From Patiria pectinifera (taxonomy: Eukaryota > Echinodermata > Asteroidea > Valvatida > Asterinidae), in assembly GCA_029964075.1 (NCBI GenBank), contig CM057135.1, positions 33,465,181 to 33,529,180 on the forward strand: 64,000 nt of DNA, written 5' to 3'. The position numbers and the translations under genes are program-made. The first letter of the stretch is position 1, and every line of letters starts with the position of its first letter. This document shows positions 37,973 to 50,100 of this stretch, piece by piece. The notes beneath the pieces are model-generated. The model saw only the letters and a program-made list of their open reading frames with translations, made no database searches and was not told where the DNA came from.

Positions 37973-40723
37973 ATGGAGCTGCCAACTGAAGTGAGTTTCA
38001 TCAGTATTTAGATTGGTCTAATCTGGTGCATAAAAGAACATAATTTATGATTGATACAGCCGTTTTGACCTCAGTGAGGTCATGTTGTGCATGCATCTCT
38101 CGAGGAGTGATGACGTCATAAAGGAATGCTTTGCATGTGCTGTTTTTCTTCATTCATATTATTAGTTTACACGTTGATATCAATTCTGTCCAAACTAGTT
38201 TAAGACAAAAACATTAAAAACCAAAGTGATTCGGTAGTTTCATATCACACACTAGATTTTACTGACCTCCTAGTCAAGATCCCTAGCGGATGTTTCAGGA
38301 GGAAACCAATCAAGTTCCAAGTACCAATTTTATTACATGTCAATTTTCAATGAGCCAAAGCAGAGTCATGTCAGTCATCAGTCAGTAAATGTTTGTGATA
38401 AAAAACTAACGAGATTCATTTTTTGTTCCAGTTAATCTCATATATCTTGAGATTCTTGACATCTGCTGAACGCCACGAAGCCTCACTGGTCTGTAAGAAA
38501 TGGTACTACGCATCTCTGGACCCTGCCCTGCACCAGAGCTCTGTCATCACCCTCCGCGCCAGCTCCTCGACTGGCGAGAAGTTCAACCACCTGGGCCAAC
38601 GCAAGAGTCCTAGCCTGGTGGTGAGCCACATCGATGGGTCCGCCAACTGCAGCCAGGTCCTGGAGGAGATTGGCCACCACCTGGGGCCGCACCTGACCAA
38701 CCTGAGCCTCCGGGGGTCAGATGTCACCGAGACTGTCTTCATCGGGATTATGGGCCACTGTTCGGGGCTTCAGCGGCTTGACCTGAGTTGTTGCAACAGC
38801 CTCTTCATGTCTGGGAACCTGCTGCAGAAGGAGGAGGAGCGGGAGAAGGTTAGGAAGCCCCTCGAGAATGTGAAATCCCTCAATCTTGCAACCAACCGTT
38901 ACCTGTCAGATGTCCTGTTTGACAGACTTGCAGATGTGATGCCAAATGTGGCTAGGCTCTTCCTGGCATCCTGCAACATCGTCCACCAGAGCGATGCCTA
39001 CCTCAGCACGCAGCAAAAGTCTGCGTCCTTCATGTCCCTGTCCAACTTCCTGATGTACCTGCAGGCTCATGCAGATAAGATTGTCACCCTTGACCTGAGC
39101 TGCACAGGGATTGGCAGCGAGGCGCTTACCCTGATCAGCCACGTCAAGGGACTGGCACTAGAAGAACTGACCCTGAAAAAGTGCAGCGGAATCAGCAATG
39201 AAGGCATCATACGTCTTGTCAAGAAGCAGACCTCACTGAAGTCTCTGGATCTCAGCGGCATAGCCTCCTTGCACAGCCCTGCCCTGATAGCCATCGCCAA
39301 TCATCTACCTCACTTGGAGCACCTGAATGCCAGTGAGTGGTCCCAGTTGGAGCCCCAAGCATCGGAGTACCTGTCCTCCCTGTCGCACCTGAAGTCTGTC
39401 AATTTATCTAACTGCTACCACATCGGCCAGCACTACCTGAGCAAGGGACTTGGAAGCAGCAACTCCGCCAACCTGATCTCTCTGAGTCTTGGAGGATGCG
39501 GGTCAGTCCGTGATGACGTTGTCCTGAGCCTTGTGAAGAGCTTGCCACAGCTGGAGCAACTGGATCTAAACTCATGCTTTGGTGTGGGAGATTCCAGTGT
39601 TCATGCCATTTCAAGGTAGAGAGCAAATTTGAACTACTAAATACCGTGTTTTATGACAAGGGGCCGCACCTCTGTAACTGTGTCTCATTTTGATCTAACC
39701 TCATAAGCTTGTTGGCAAAGTCCTCTTGTGTTTGAGAGCGTTATGTACTTCAAGTAAAGGGTTAACTGCAGATGTATACAAATCCAGAAATGGAATAATG
39801 AAATTGCTTGACACATCAGGTACTTCTGTTTCGAGATGGCAGAATGAGCACAGGTTTAATACCAACTCTCATCTGAGGGTGTTGGTTCACTTCAGTTAAT
39901 TGTGACTCATGCAGATGAAAGTATTATGTTTTGTAAACAAACGTTAGCAACTCTAAGAAACCTCATGAGCATTTTTTCTCTCCTGGATTCTAGGTTCCTG
40001 CCCAACCTGAAGAAGCTTCGACTAGCCTGGTGCAAGAAGATCACCGACTTTGGTCTTTTGGGCTTAGACCAGAATGCTCCCGTCTTCATCACCGACAACG
40101 AGACTACAAAGCACTATAGCGACCGCTTCACCAAGAGCCACAGCAACATGGGCTTCTTCAAGCTGCCTTCCTTCAACGAGAAGATCCAGGACATCCCGGA
40201 GAAGGAGATCCTGAAGCTGATGGATGCCCCGGACCAGGTCAACCTGACAGCATTGACCAAGCTGGAGTCGCTGGACCTGATGGCTTGCAACCACCTCACG
40301 GATGTCTGCATCTCTCATGCCATCCGCTTCTCCAAGTTACGCTCCCTCAACCTCAGCCTCTGCTCCAACATCACGGATCAAAGCCTCGCTGCCGTGGCTA
40401 CAAACAATCCAAAACTGGTGGAGCTGCTGATTGGCCAGTGCCACCAGGTCTCGGATGCTGGACTGAAGATCCTCGTAGAGAGGCGCAAGGGTCTTCAGTC
40501 GCTGGACGTCTGCGGCTGTGGGAAGGTTACAGATGCTGCTCTGCTAGAACTGGGCCGGCACACCAAGCATCTGAAGCATCTTAACATCTCTCAGTGCGGC
40601 AGCGTTACCATGGCGATGGCTGAAAAGCTGCAACAGCAGGTGCCCAGTCTGAGGTCAATACAGATGGCGCACATATCCAGCGGAGGCTCCGCCTTCTATC
40701 ACTACCAGCCAATCAGCTTTTAA
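37973..40723 (+). CDS. F-box and leucine-rich repeat protein, FBXL9/LRRC29 type
   Basis: Three exons join in frame: 37973-37990 (MELPTE), 38432-39615 and 39994-40723 (stop TAA), giving 643 residues. Residues 1-45 are an F-box (ELISYILRFLTSAERHEASL, VCKKWYYASL). The rest is built of cysteine-containing leucine-rich repeats of about 26 residues (LSLRGSDVTE, RLDLSCCNSL, SLNLSLCSNITDQSL, SLDVCGCGKVTD). The last repeats (LESLDLMACNHLTD, LKHLNISQCGSVT, then QVPSLRSIQMAHISSGG) resemble the human LRRC29/FBXL9P C-terminus. F-box proteins bind SKP1 in SCF ubiquitin ligases, and the repeats choose the substrate, which is unknown here. The coding part is GC-richer than its surroundings. The start is supported by the in-phase tiny first exon. 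Another FBXL subfamily is possible. Confidence 0.85.
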
Positions 40724-42099
40724 GACAGAAATCTACAGCCAATCAGCTTTTATGACTGAAGACCAGTGCCACATACAATGACATTTGAACCAATCATTAT
40801 CTTATGCTCATTGAAATCTGGCCAGTTGTGAGTTCCTATATATGTGAGAGATTTTTTAAAATCTAGTTTTGAGTTTGAAGCATGTAAACGTTATTGTCTC
40901 AGTAGCTTACAAAAAAACACATTTTATCAGGTGATACAATTTTATAGGGCAGCTTGTGTACACTAAGGTAGTAAGGCTTAATATCAGATTGAACATAATT
41001 TTTAAGAGAGACGTATGTGTATTTCGCATTTGAGGGATTAAGTACTATTACTTTGCTTATAGATAGATTTCAATGGGACATGTTGCAGGTAATCAATGAT
41101 TTAGTGGTGGGAGAAATGAAAGATTTCAAAATCCGGTTATCCTAATTTTTTCAAACCGAATAACGGTTATCCGATTTCATAGGAAGTTCCTATTCAGATC
41201 ACAGCCATACCAACAAAAAGTGGGATTTAAATCCAACCACTACAAAGAATGTGTATCACGACTTGTAAAACACGTGTTAACAGTAAATAAATTATATGTA
41301 CATAAAATGTAAAGCAAATTGACATTTTGCAGATAATTCCAAAATGAGTGTAAATATTGAAATTCAATGTTTTATACTTGATCTGTTAAATTGTTAAATA
41401 TCAGATTATAGATTTTTACATCAATTGTAAATAAGAATTGAGAGATAAAATTTATGTTTTTAGTAATTAGGACGTAAGAAATTGGATGCGAAAACATTTA
41501 TGAGAAAGAATGTTACGACTTTTGGAAAGAATTATATATCTTTAGTAAAGTGACCTGCCAGATCGGAATTGTTCAAGGCCACTTTGTAAATTATTGGCCA
41601 AATTGAATTTCAAAATTCATCAGCACACGTTACTTCGAAGATTTACACGTATGTGTCAAGCCAAACTTTACCGAGAACTAATGATATATGCAGTACACAT
41701 TCCGTACATGTATGTTTCAGCAGTGATAAAGTAAATTTCTACATTTCAATAAGTTTTGTATTAAAATAATTTCAGGTCAATATAATGTAAGGTTGGTTGG
41801 TTTGTCCGAAACCATGCCATAGCGAGAGTCCATGTCAATTGGTTTTGTTCTGTACAGTATATAGTTGTAATGTAAATTCTCCAATAATCAGTACTATTGT
41901 AATGGACAGATGGAATTTGTTATTTAAGATAAATAATGATGTTATCAGTGTTTTCTCAATCTCTAATCAAAGTGCTAAAAATACCAACTGCAGTATTGCA
42001 GTACATGTTCATAACCGGGTGATATCCATTGACTCATCTACATGTAATTATTTGGGATGTGTTTATAGTCCTTTTGATCCAATGCGATAACACCATGTA

Positions 42100-42286
42100 C
42101 AGTCGAGTCTCGTTAATACATACTCGTTCGGACCTAGCCAAATTGTTTGTTATATCAGAATTTTGTATTAAGAGGAACATCAGTCCCATTCATTGTGCAC
42201 ATAAATGCACAGTCGGGACCAAGGCTTTATGTTTGTTATAACCAGAATTTTGTATTAACAGAGTTTGTACTAACGAGATTCGACTG
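42100..42286 (+). mobile_element. pogo/Tigger-like MITE, copy 2
   Basis: A 187-bp element is bounded by CAGTCGAGTCTCGTTAATAC and its inverted partner, with TA on both sides (42098-42099 and 42287-42288). It matches 11716-11901 in the opposite orientation throughout its length. It is non-coding. Confidence 0.8.
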
Positions 42287-42670
42287 TAATGGGGATATTT
42301 TGGATCATGACAGCTGTTCTAACATCTACATTGGGCATGGTAGGGTAACAATACAGCTTGTTTCAAATCAATATTTGTGATGCGATCAAGCTAAATGAGT
42401 CATTTGTCGGGAATTTTAATTTGGAGATACAGGCCAAAATAGGGCCACTTCATCGTATCAATTCATCACATCGCTTGGTGTTGCGACTTTCATAATTTTT
42501 GAACTAAAGATGGTATCAGCCTGCGGTTTTCACAGCAGCAATGCTGAGGTTGTACTCTTTCCAAATCTGTAATAAAAATTTTTTTGACAAGGGTCGACAA
42601 ACAACTCATGTAGCTTGATCGCATCACATTTGTTGGATAGTTGATACTGCTGCTAATAACAATCTAACTA

Positions 42671-43045
42671 CAGTTGACTCTCTTTAATAACAAACTCAGC
42701 CGAACGTAACCAAAATGTTTGTTGTATCAGGATCCTGTATGAAAGGTAGTAATTTGCAGCTATCCAAATTTATTGTCGAAAAAGCTTAATTGGTTTAAAG
42801 TAGTAATGACACTGAACTCCGTGTGAAATTATTCTTTCTGGCATGCTGTCATTTTGAAGAAAACAATAAAAGGTCATTTCCAAAGATTTTTTTTTTGGAA
42901 ATTTCCGTTAGTAATTTGCGTTTAATTCGGTGATTGGTGCGCACAAGGGTTGGTATGACACACACACTCGTGGTTGCTACAATTATTTTTTGATACCCAG
43001 AATTTGTACTAACAGAGTTTGTATTAAGTTAATGAGAGTTGATTG
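42671..43045 (+). mobile_element. Diverged pogo/Tigger-like element
   Basis: CAGTTGACTCTCTTTAATAA at the left and the complement of AATGAGAGTTGATTG at the right bound 375 bp, with TA duplications at 42669-42670 and 43046-43047. Its sub-terminal TGTTTGTTGTATCAG and GAATTTGTACTAACAGAG show kinship with the 187-bp element next to it. No transposase frame was seen. Confidence 0.65.
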
Positions 43046-43493
43046 TACTATGAATTTACCGGTATGCTGCGTGTCAGATTTAACAAACAAAAATAGGAAA
43101 TTGCTCATTTTACAGGTTTGTATAATTTCCTCTTCAAGGGGTAGTTTATAGCAAAAATTGTCCTTGGGGACAAAAATAAGTTGTGTGCATTGGCACCATT
43201 CCAATTGACTATTGCAATGTCATGTTATTCTCTGTCTTTTAATTAGGATCACAATCAAATCATGAAAATCTTTTTGTCATAATAATAAAACCCAATACAG
43301 AATGAAACACAGATTAAAATACATCAGTTATATCTGGTACATAGATACCATGTGTTTAATTAAACGTACCCCAAAACCATGATTTAAAGAATTCTCGGCA
43401 TTCCGAATTTCTCTAATTAAGCCTTTCTGAGAGAACAAAAAAGAAAAACTAAAACTACATTTTGCACATCTTTCAGATGGTAACCTTTTCAGC

Positions 43494-43627
43494 AAGCCTC
43501 TGTACTGATGATGCCAGGCCCTGTTTACATGTGTGCATTCTTATGGAAGCCTGGTGGGACGACGGTTTCATAGCCCCATAGAAAAGCGCACTCGTAAACA
43601 AAGTGTGACGTCATCAGTACAGAGGCT
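43494..43627. other. Long fold-back sequence
   Basis: An 18-bp perfect inverted repeat (AAGCCTCTGTACTGATGA and its complement) lies at 43494-43511 and 43610-43627. Inner paired pieces (GTTTAC/GTAAAC; a TTATGG/CCATAG block) make a hairpin nearly the full 134 bp. It could be a fold-back mobile element or, less likely, a small-RNA precursor. Confidence 0.5.
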
Positions 43628-44158
43628 TACTCAGGCATGCAACTCGGAATTTAGACAACAACGAGGAAATTTTAAACCACACAAGATTTTGTGCAGTATT
43701 TTTCAATTTGTAATGGCACTCATGAGAAGTAAAAAAACGAGGAAATCAGTGGATCTGAGGAAAAGTTGCATGCCTGCCTTCTGTATTACTAATATTTCAG
43801 TAATTTTTGAAAATTTGAATAAAACCGGGACGCAAGTGGAAAAGATGAATCCAGATTCGCTATGGTATTCTGGCATCCAAAACATTTTCCACAATATTGA
43901 ATAGGAAATAATATCAAAAGCCTGGGCAAAAAAATAACCAATATTTAAAAAAAATAATTGTGGACTTTTGAAAGAACCCATGTGCTGTATCCTCCACTGG
44001 TTTTTTGTGAGTTGACCATCTACCGTTCCTTCACATCATACCTGAGCTGCTCACAGTCACGAGTGGTCTTGAATGTTTCCTTGGCCTCAAATCTCAGCAG
44101 ATTAAGAGCTTCTTCTTAGAGAAGTTACAGTTTTTGGCAGCCATTTGTATTTCTACCT

Positions 44159-47100
44159 TCAAGACTCTAGGCTCATGTAAGCAGCGTAGCCAGCCTCCTG
44201 ATAAGCCTTGGCGGCTACTACTGGGTCTGCAGCCTGCAAAGAAACACAGCAAGTATTGTTACACTGACCTTTTGTGTTCATAAATGCTGGAAAAACCAAG
44301 AAAACAAATTCTGTTCTTGTGAGTCTAGTTCCCTGACCCTACTGCAGACAAAACAGAGCAATTTATAGATGTTGGGGATTTGTAAGGTCAGGGAACCACA
44401 CAAGCTGGCTTGCACCCATTCACGGATGTGTAACCCATTGCAAAGAAAATGTGGACTTACTTGGTTTGGTAAATTGGGGGCAGTATTTGAAAAAAAGTCA
44501 GATTTGTTCCAACGATGGTCGGCCGACCATTGTTGGAAATTGATGCAAAAATTCCACTCTTCTTGAAAATTACAGCACACCAGGTGCTGTTATTTCATAG
44601 GACGCAAGATACTTTTATTCACCGACAGTCAAGAAAGGTATTTCATAAAAATTGGATATTCTTGTGTTTTTATGTTTGCAAATGTTGTATATTACCTCTA
44701 AGTTAGTATATTACATTGTTTCTTATTCGCTGATGAATTCAGAAAATTGTACAGGGCCGGGTCGGTAAGGTACTTCTGACATATAGTGCTTGGGATGGTA
44801 CGTGGAGTAACAGGCAGGGCAGTATGGGGTGGTGCTGGGAAGTGAAAAGAACAGTGGTTGGGTGCATGAAAAAAAAATTGGTAATTGGTAAAAAAAAAAA
44901 AGGTAATTGTTGCTCACCTGATAAATTCCCCTGCCTACAATGATGATGTCACTGCCTTGCTTAGCGATGACCTTTTCAGGGGTCAAGTATTGCTGGCCTA
45001 ATGCGTCAATTCCCTCGGCAAGTTTCACACCTGGATCACAAAGAATTAAAATGTAACCATTAACCCTCCTGCTGTCTGAACAGTCACAGGCAGTCAAATA
45101 ATCAATTCACTTCCCCTACCATGTCTTTTACACAGGCTAGTCACCAACAGTCAGATCGTATTTCAAGCAAGCACTGTGACTCGTCAACTTTAGTCAACAG
45201 ACAAAAACAGGCAAGTGGTAGGCACAGCTGGCTATACCAATCACCTACAGTCAAACCATAGCTGTATCAAGTTACATTAACAGTCACAGCCAGTCGTATG
45301 TTTGTCAGGAAGTTTCTTATTCTTAGACAGCAAACAAATGTCACAATCTGTTTTATTTAACCAAAATTTTGGACACAATAGTGTCTGGGATGGTCAGTCT
45401 TAAAATCATTTAAAATAATAAAAATGTTGGCAAATTCAGGATGGTTAGGGTTAATTGTTTGCTTTTATTGAAAAAAGGGGGAAAAGACCCTGGGCCATTA
45501 GCAGAGATCACAACAAACAAAACAGTATAAATGTGAGAACAAAATCTCTCAAAGACAGAGAAGAAAAATGGGGAAAATATCAGGGTTTTTTTACCGGGTG
45601 TCATGTGAATGAATTTTGGATCCGATGACAGTGCCGACGTGCATATAAACCCAATCACAAAGTCTGCATTATCCTCCGCCATCTTTACGGTTGCTGTGGG
45701 GAAAATGGATACAATTGTCTGGATGAGTCCATATTACAATAAATCCAGTTATACTTAATTCAATTTATTCGAATCACACCTGTTCATTATTGTGCATAAT
45801 TATGTGACCTGCTCTACAAAAAAAGGGTTTTATGTCGCAATTAAATGCAATTGAGTTATATACATGGTTGGAAAGCCCACAACGTAAGCTATCATTTGGT
45901 ACATAATATAGTTCAATATCCTCTCCTGTTCTGGTGATATGACAAATTTGCATATTTATTACTTCCTTGGCGTTTTAATTACACAACTTAGTGAGAAAAC
46001 AGGCTTTGAAACAGCTGACTCTGTTGTAGATTTTGAGTTTTTTTCCCACTTTATTAATCAAAATCAATATTGTTGTAAACTTTAGGTAATACAGATGTCA
46101 TTCATGACAGAAATGAAAATCACATTTGTTCATTTAAATCAGTAATAAAAATAGCTTTTATCAACAAATAAAATTATATTTAATTTAACTCTGCGTAATT
46201 TCAATACAATACGCAGTCAGACAAGTATACATTCTAACAAATGAAGAGGGATATATACAAATATGTAAACAATCGTACATTGTGTGTATTCTCCAGTTGC
46301 TAGGTTTCCTGCAGAGCTCATCTGGCCGATGAGGAGACACGCCCTCCCTTTTGCCCCGCCCACTTCTTTCAATCCCTGTACCACCCCGGCGCCGGGCACA
46401 GCGTGGGCATTGGTGATGTGTGCCCAGTCGGCGATCTTGTAGAGTCCGGAACCATACTGGTGCTTGACTGTGTTACCGATGTCTGCAAATTTCCTGAGAA
46501 ATGAACGGGCAAGTCGGCACAAGACTTCGGTCAATAAAAGTTGGACCAACTTATGAAGAATTGTAAAACTAAGCGTTATATCTTCCCTGGTTTTATGAGA
46601 GGCCTTGAAATATTTGAATGGATTCTCGTACTCACCTATCCTCAAATAACAGGAAGTTGTGTTTACTGGCGAGGGATGTCAACGATGTCACAAACTCGGC
46701 AGAGAAATCCTCCAGGATGTCAACGTGTGTCTTGAGGAGGCAGATGTAGGGACCAACTTTTTCTGCAAGCTGAAAAAAGATCAGCACGAAAACTTGTAAA
46801 AGAAAGTCTGTCTTGAGCTAGCATGGCTCTTAGACCTCTGTATATCTTCAGTTTTCTTGGCATAAAATGATTCAGATTATTTCGCTTTGCCTTGGATGGA
46901 ATGCCAGTGCACCGCACGCTACGCTAGTACAGGTACGTACTCATTTATACTGGAAACTGAGATGGAGATGGAGAACGGAAAATTGGGGTTAAGTGGATTG
47001 CCCAAGGACACGTAGCTGAATTCAAACTCCTAACCCTCTCATGACGGGCCGCATTAAGGTTTCCAGTGAAATATCTTAGAGAATGGGGATTTAAGGATTT

Positions 47101-50100
47101 AATAATTCTTCTAACCTCAAGAACTTGCTGACAAGATGTGAGGTCCGCAGAGAAGGCGAGGTTCGTCTGCTTGGCTGCCATGATGGTAAACAGTTGCTTG
47201 GCAACCGGATGCTGGCACAACTCGGCCCGTTGTTCATAGCTAGACTAATAATACAATATCAGGAAAAATGTACAATGGTTGAAAACAGCAAAGTAGGGTT
47301 GGTGGTTGAAAAACATAAATATATCAGATGGAACAAAAAGAAGAGAACTTAAATTGTACCAGTCGAGGCCTCTTTGCATCGGATGGCTTCTCAGGGGTCG
47401 CGACCTTTGCTTCGTCAGGGAAGGTGTTGTCGACGATAAACTGCTTCACAGCAGCAACCACCTCGGCTTCCAATTTCCCATGATCCTCTAGGACTTGGAG
47501 AACCTTGGGTAAGGTTACGACACTGACAAAATAAAGAGAAACAGAAGAGAACACTTATAGGTTTGTTAGAAATGGTCACAGTATTATTTTAGGCAGTGTT
47601 CACAACGGATGTTTCACATTTTCCCATACTTTGGAAACTTTCTAAAAAACTTTGCAAATTGTATGGGAATTGTGAATTTTTTTCTCCAGTTTTGAAGGTT
47701 GTCGAGAACATGTCATACTCTTTTTGCAGGTATCCAATTCCCATCATACCTTTGTAAGTGTATGCCTCGCTGTTCCAATCTGTTCTTTCCTCCTTGCCCT
47801 CGATCCAACAAAACCACGGCATTCTTCACTTTCATGCCGACAGCACTGAGAGACTGGGAAGAATGAGAATCGATGATTAATGAAACTATCGTATAATTTA
47901 TACAAATATGTGTATAGATTTGGATGGAATCGGGACAGTTACGGCTTTGTGGACCCCCACTGTGTTCGTTATCCCTCCTATGCAAACATACACTCTGTGC
48001 AAAGTTGTCCTTTCAGTCAAAATCAATCAAGTGACTGTTTCCAACAGTAGAGAGCAGGGCCCAGTCTACATAAAGAAGGATTGACTGGCTGTGACTGTTT
48101 ATGTAACTTGACTGTAGGTGGTTGATAAGCCAGCTGTGCCAACTTCATGCCTGCTTTTGTCTGTTGACTGAATTTGACTAGTCACAGTGCTTGCTTGAAA
48201 CATGATCTGACTGTTGGTGACCAGCCTGTGTGCAATGCATGGCAGGGGAAGAGGATTGTTTTTTTTTTACTGTCTGTGACTGTTCAGACAGCAGGAGGGT
48301 TAAAGTCCAATATCTTGTACTGTAACAATTGGGAGGTTTTGGGATTTTGGAATAGTTGCTAAATTGCCTGTGCTTATTACTAAGGTGTCCCTCACGTGGT
48401 AGATCTATTTTTTTAGAGTATTTTTTTAATGGTGGACTACCATACCTGTGCTGTTTCCATAACACTGCCGCCACTAGTGACGACGTCCTCCACAATCAGG
48501 CAGTGGTCTCCGGGCTGGAAAGCGCCCTCTATCATTTTCCTAGTCCCATAATCCTTTGCTTCTTTGCGTCGTATTACCATTGGTTTATTGTGGTTCACTG
48601 CCATCAACTGTAAAGTTTGCCCCCAAAAAAATTAAATTAGACAAAATGACAGGTAAAATAAATATTCCCGAATTTTTTTCAATACATTTCCCAAATGATT
48701 CCTGAATCCCGTAACCGTGACTTACCGTTGCCAATGGCAAGGCCGTGTAAGGCACACCGCAAACGACATTGAAGTCAGCTTTGCTCTCAACCGATGCCTC
48801 CCACAGTAACTCAGACACCTCAGCCTACCAAAATACGACCAGAATATTAAAATTAGAACAATCTCTCTTAGTCTTAACAGTAAAACATACATATGAATGT
48901 AACCTTACTCCTTAGCCAGGAAAAATAATTACAATTAAAAATTAATTCTTACACAAATTTACAGGCATTACAAATTCATAGATAGTTTAAATGAGGTATT
49001 TAAAAAGTATTCTTAAAAAAAGTAATCAGATCTTGTATCAATTGCATTCCTGTTTTTGGTAATCCTGTAGTTTAGGACCCCATTTCCATATAAGAGAACG
49101 AAAAGACACTTTCATGTTTTGGGACTAATACCCAACACATTTGGCGATGATACAAGCAGGAAAAGTCACTTTATGTATTTGGAATCATCTAAGTCGTTCG
49201 CTAAGATATCATGTACCCCAGACTTTGAATATCAGGTAGGCCTAGCTTCATTTTGTGGAAAGACGGCAGGGTTTTGATTTATGATCGGAACTTGTTATTC
49301 TAATTCAGAGAGAATGATTCCCAGCCCCTCCTCCGTTCTCTTTAAGTTAGGAAACAATGTTGCAACCTGACGCTATTTCAGCAGTTGTGTACAAAGTCTA
49401 TGGAGAGTCAAGAACATTTTCAATGTTTTTCCCAACAAAACTGGAATGTTTCTCAGTTCCAGATTCATGTCTTATCATCATTTTTGCAATGACTGACCTT
49501 CATTGAGAAGATATATGAAGAAAAAAGCACCGTCAGGTTGCAACATTCTTTTCCCTAAATTCACTTCAAAAATCTGCTAAATCACCTATTCTTATGCAAA
49601 ATACATTATAAACACTTATACTCATATACAGATGGGAAAGAATGTTGCAACCTGACGCTACTTCAGTGGTTGTGTACAAAGTCTACGGAGAGTCAAGAAA
49701 TTTTTTTAAGTATTTCCTAACAAAATTGGGAATATTTCTCAGTCCCAGATTCAGGTCTTATCATCATTTTTGCACTTTAATACTGACCTTCATTGAGATG
49801 ATATATGAAAGAAGATAGTGGATATTTTGCCGGAGGTAATGTCGGCAAACTAACGTTTACTAAAGGTTTGCCGGCGGCAATCCATATCAACAGAGGGCGC
49901 TGTACTCTTTAAGATGGGGCTGAATTATAAGATGTATTGAATTCCCACCAAAAGTTGTGTAGCACGTTTGGTGTAGTGGTTAAGCGAAAGCTCTAGTGAG
50001 CGGGATGACTCGAGTTCGAATCCGATCGCCGCCACATTTTAAAGTTTTTTTTTTCCCATCCCCAAAAAATAAGAATATTCTTCTTTTATTATTTTAATAT

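Larger units (their letters stand above)
40724..44158. other. Intergenic: converging 3' flanks of FBXL9-type gene and UMPS
   Basis: No coding exon. An AATAAA at about 41286 could end the FBXL9-type transcript. The region holds pogo-like MITEs at 42100-42286 and 42671-43045 and a fold-back sequence at 43494-43627. The remainder is AT-rich with nothing recognised. Confidence 0.5.

Noticed and set aside
49963..50034. Functional tRNA gene
   Set aside because: The A- and B-box-like words are present but the acceptor and T stems do not pair, and it lies inside a mobile element.
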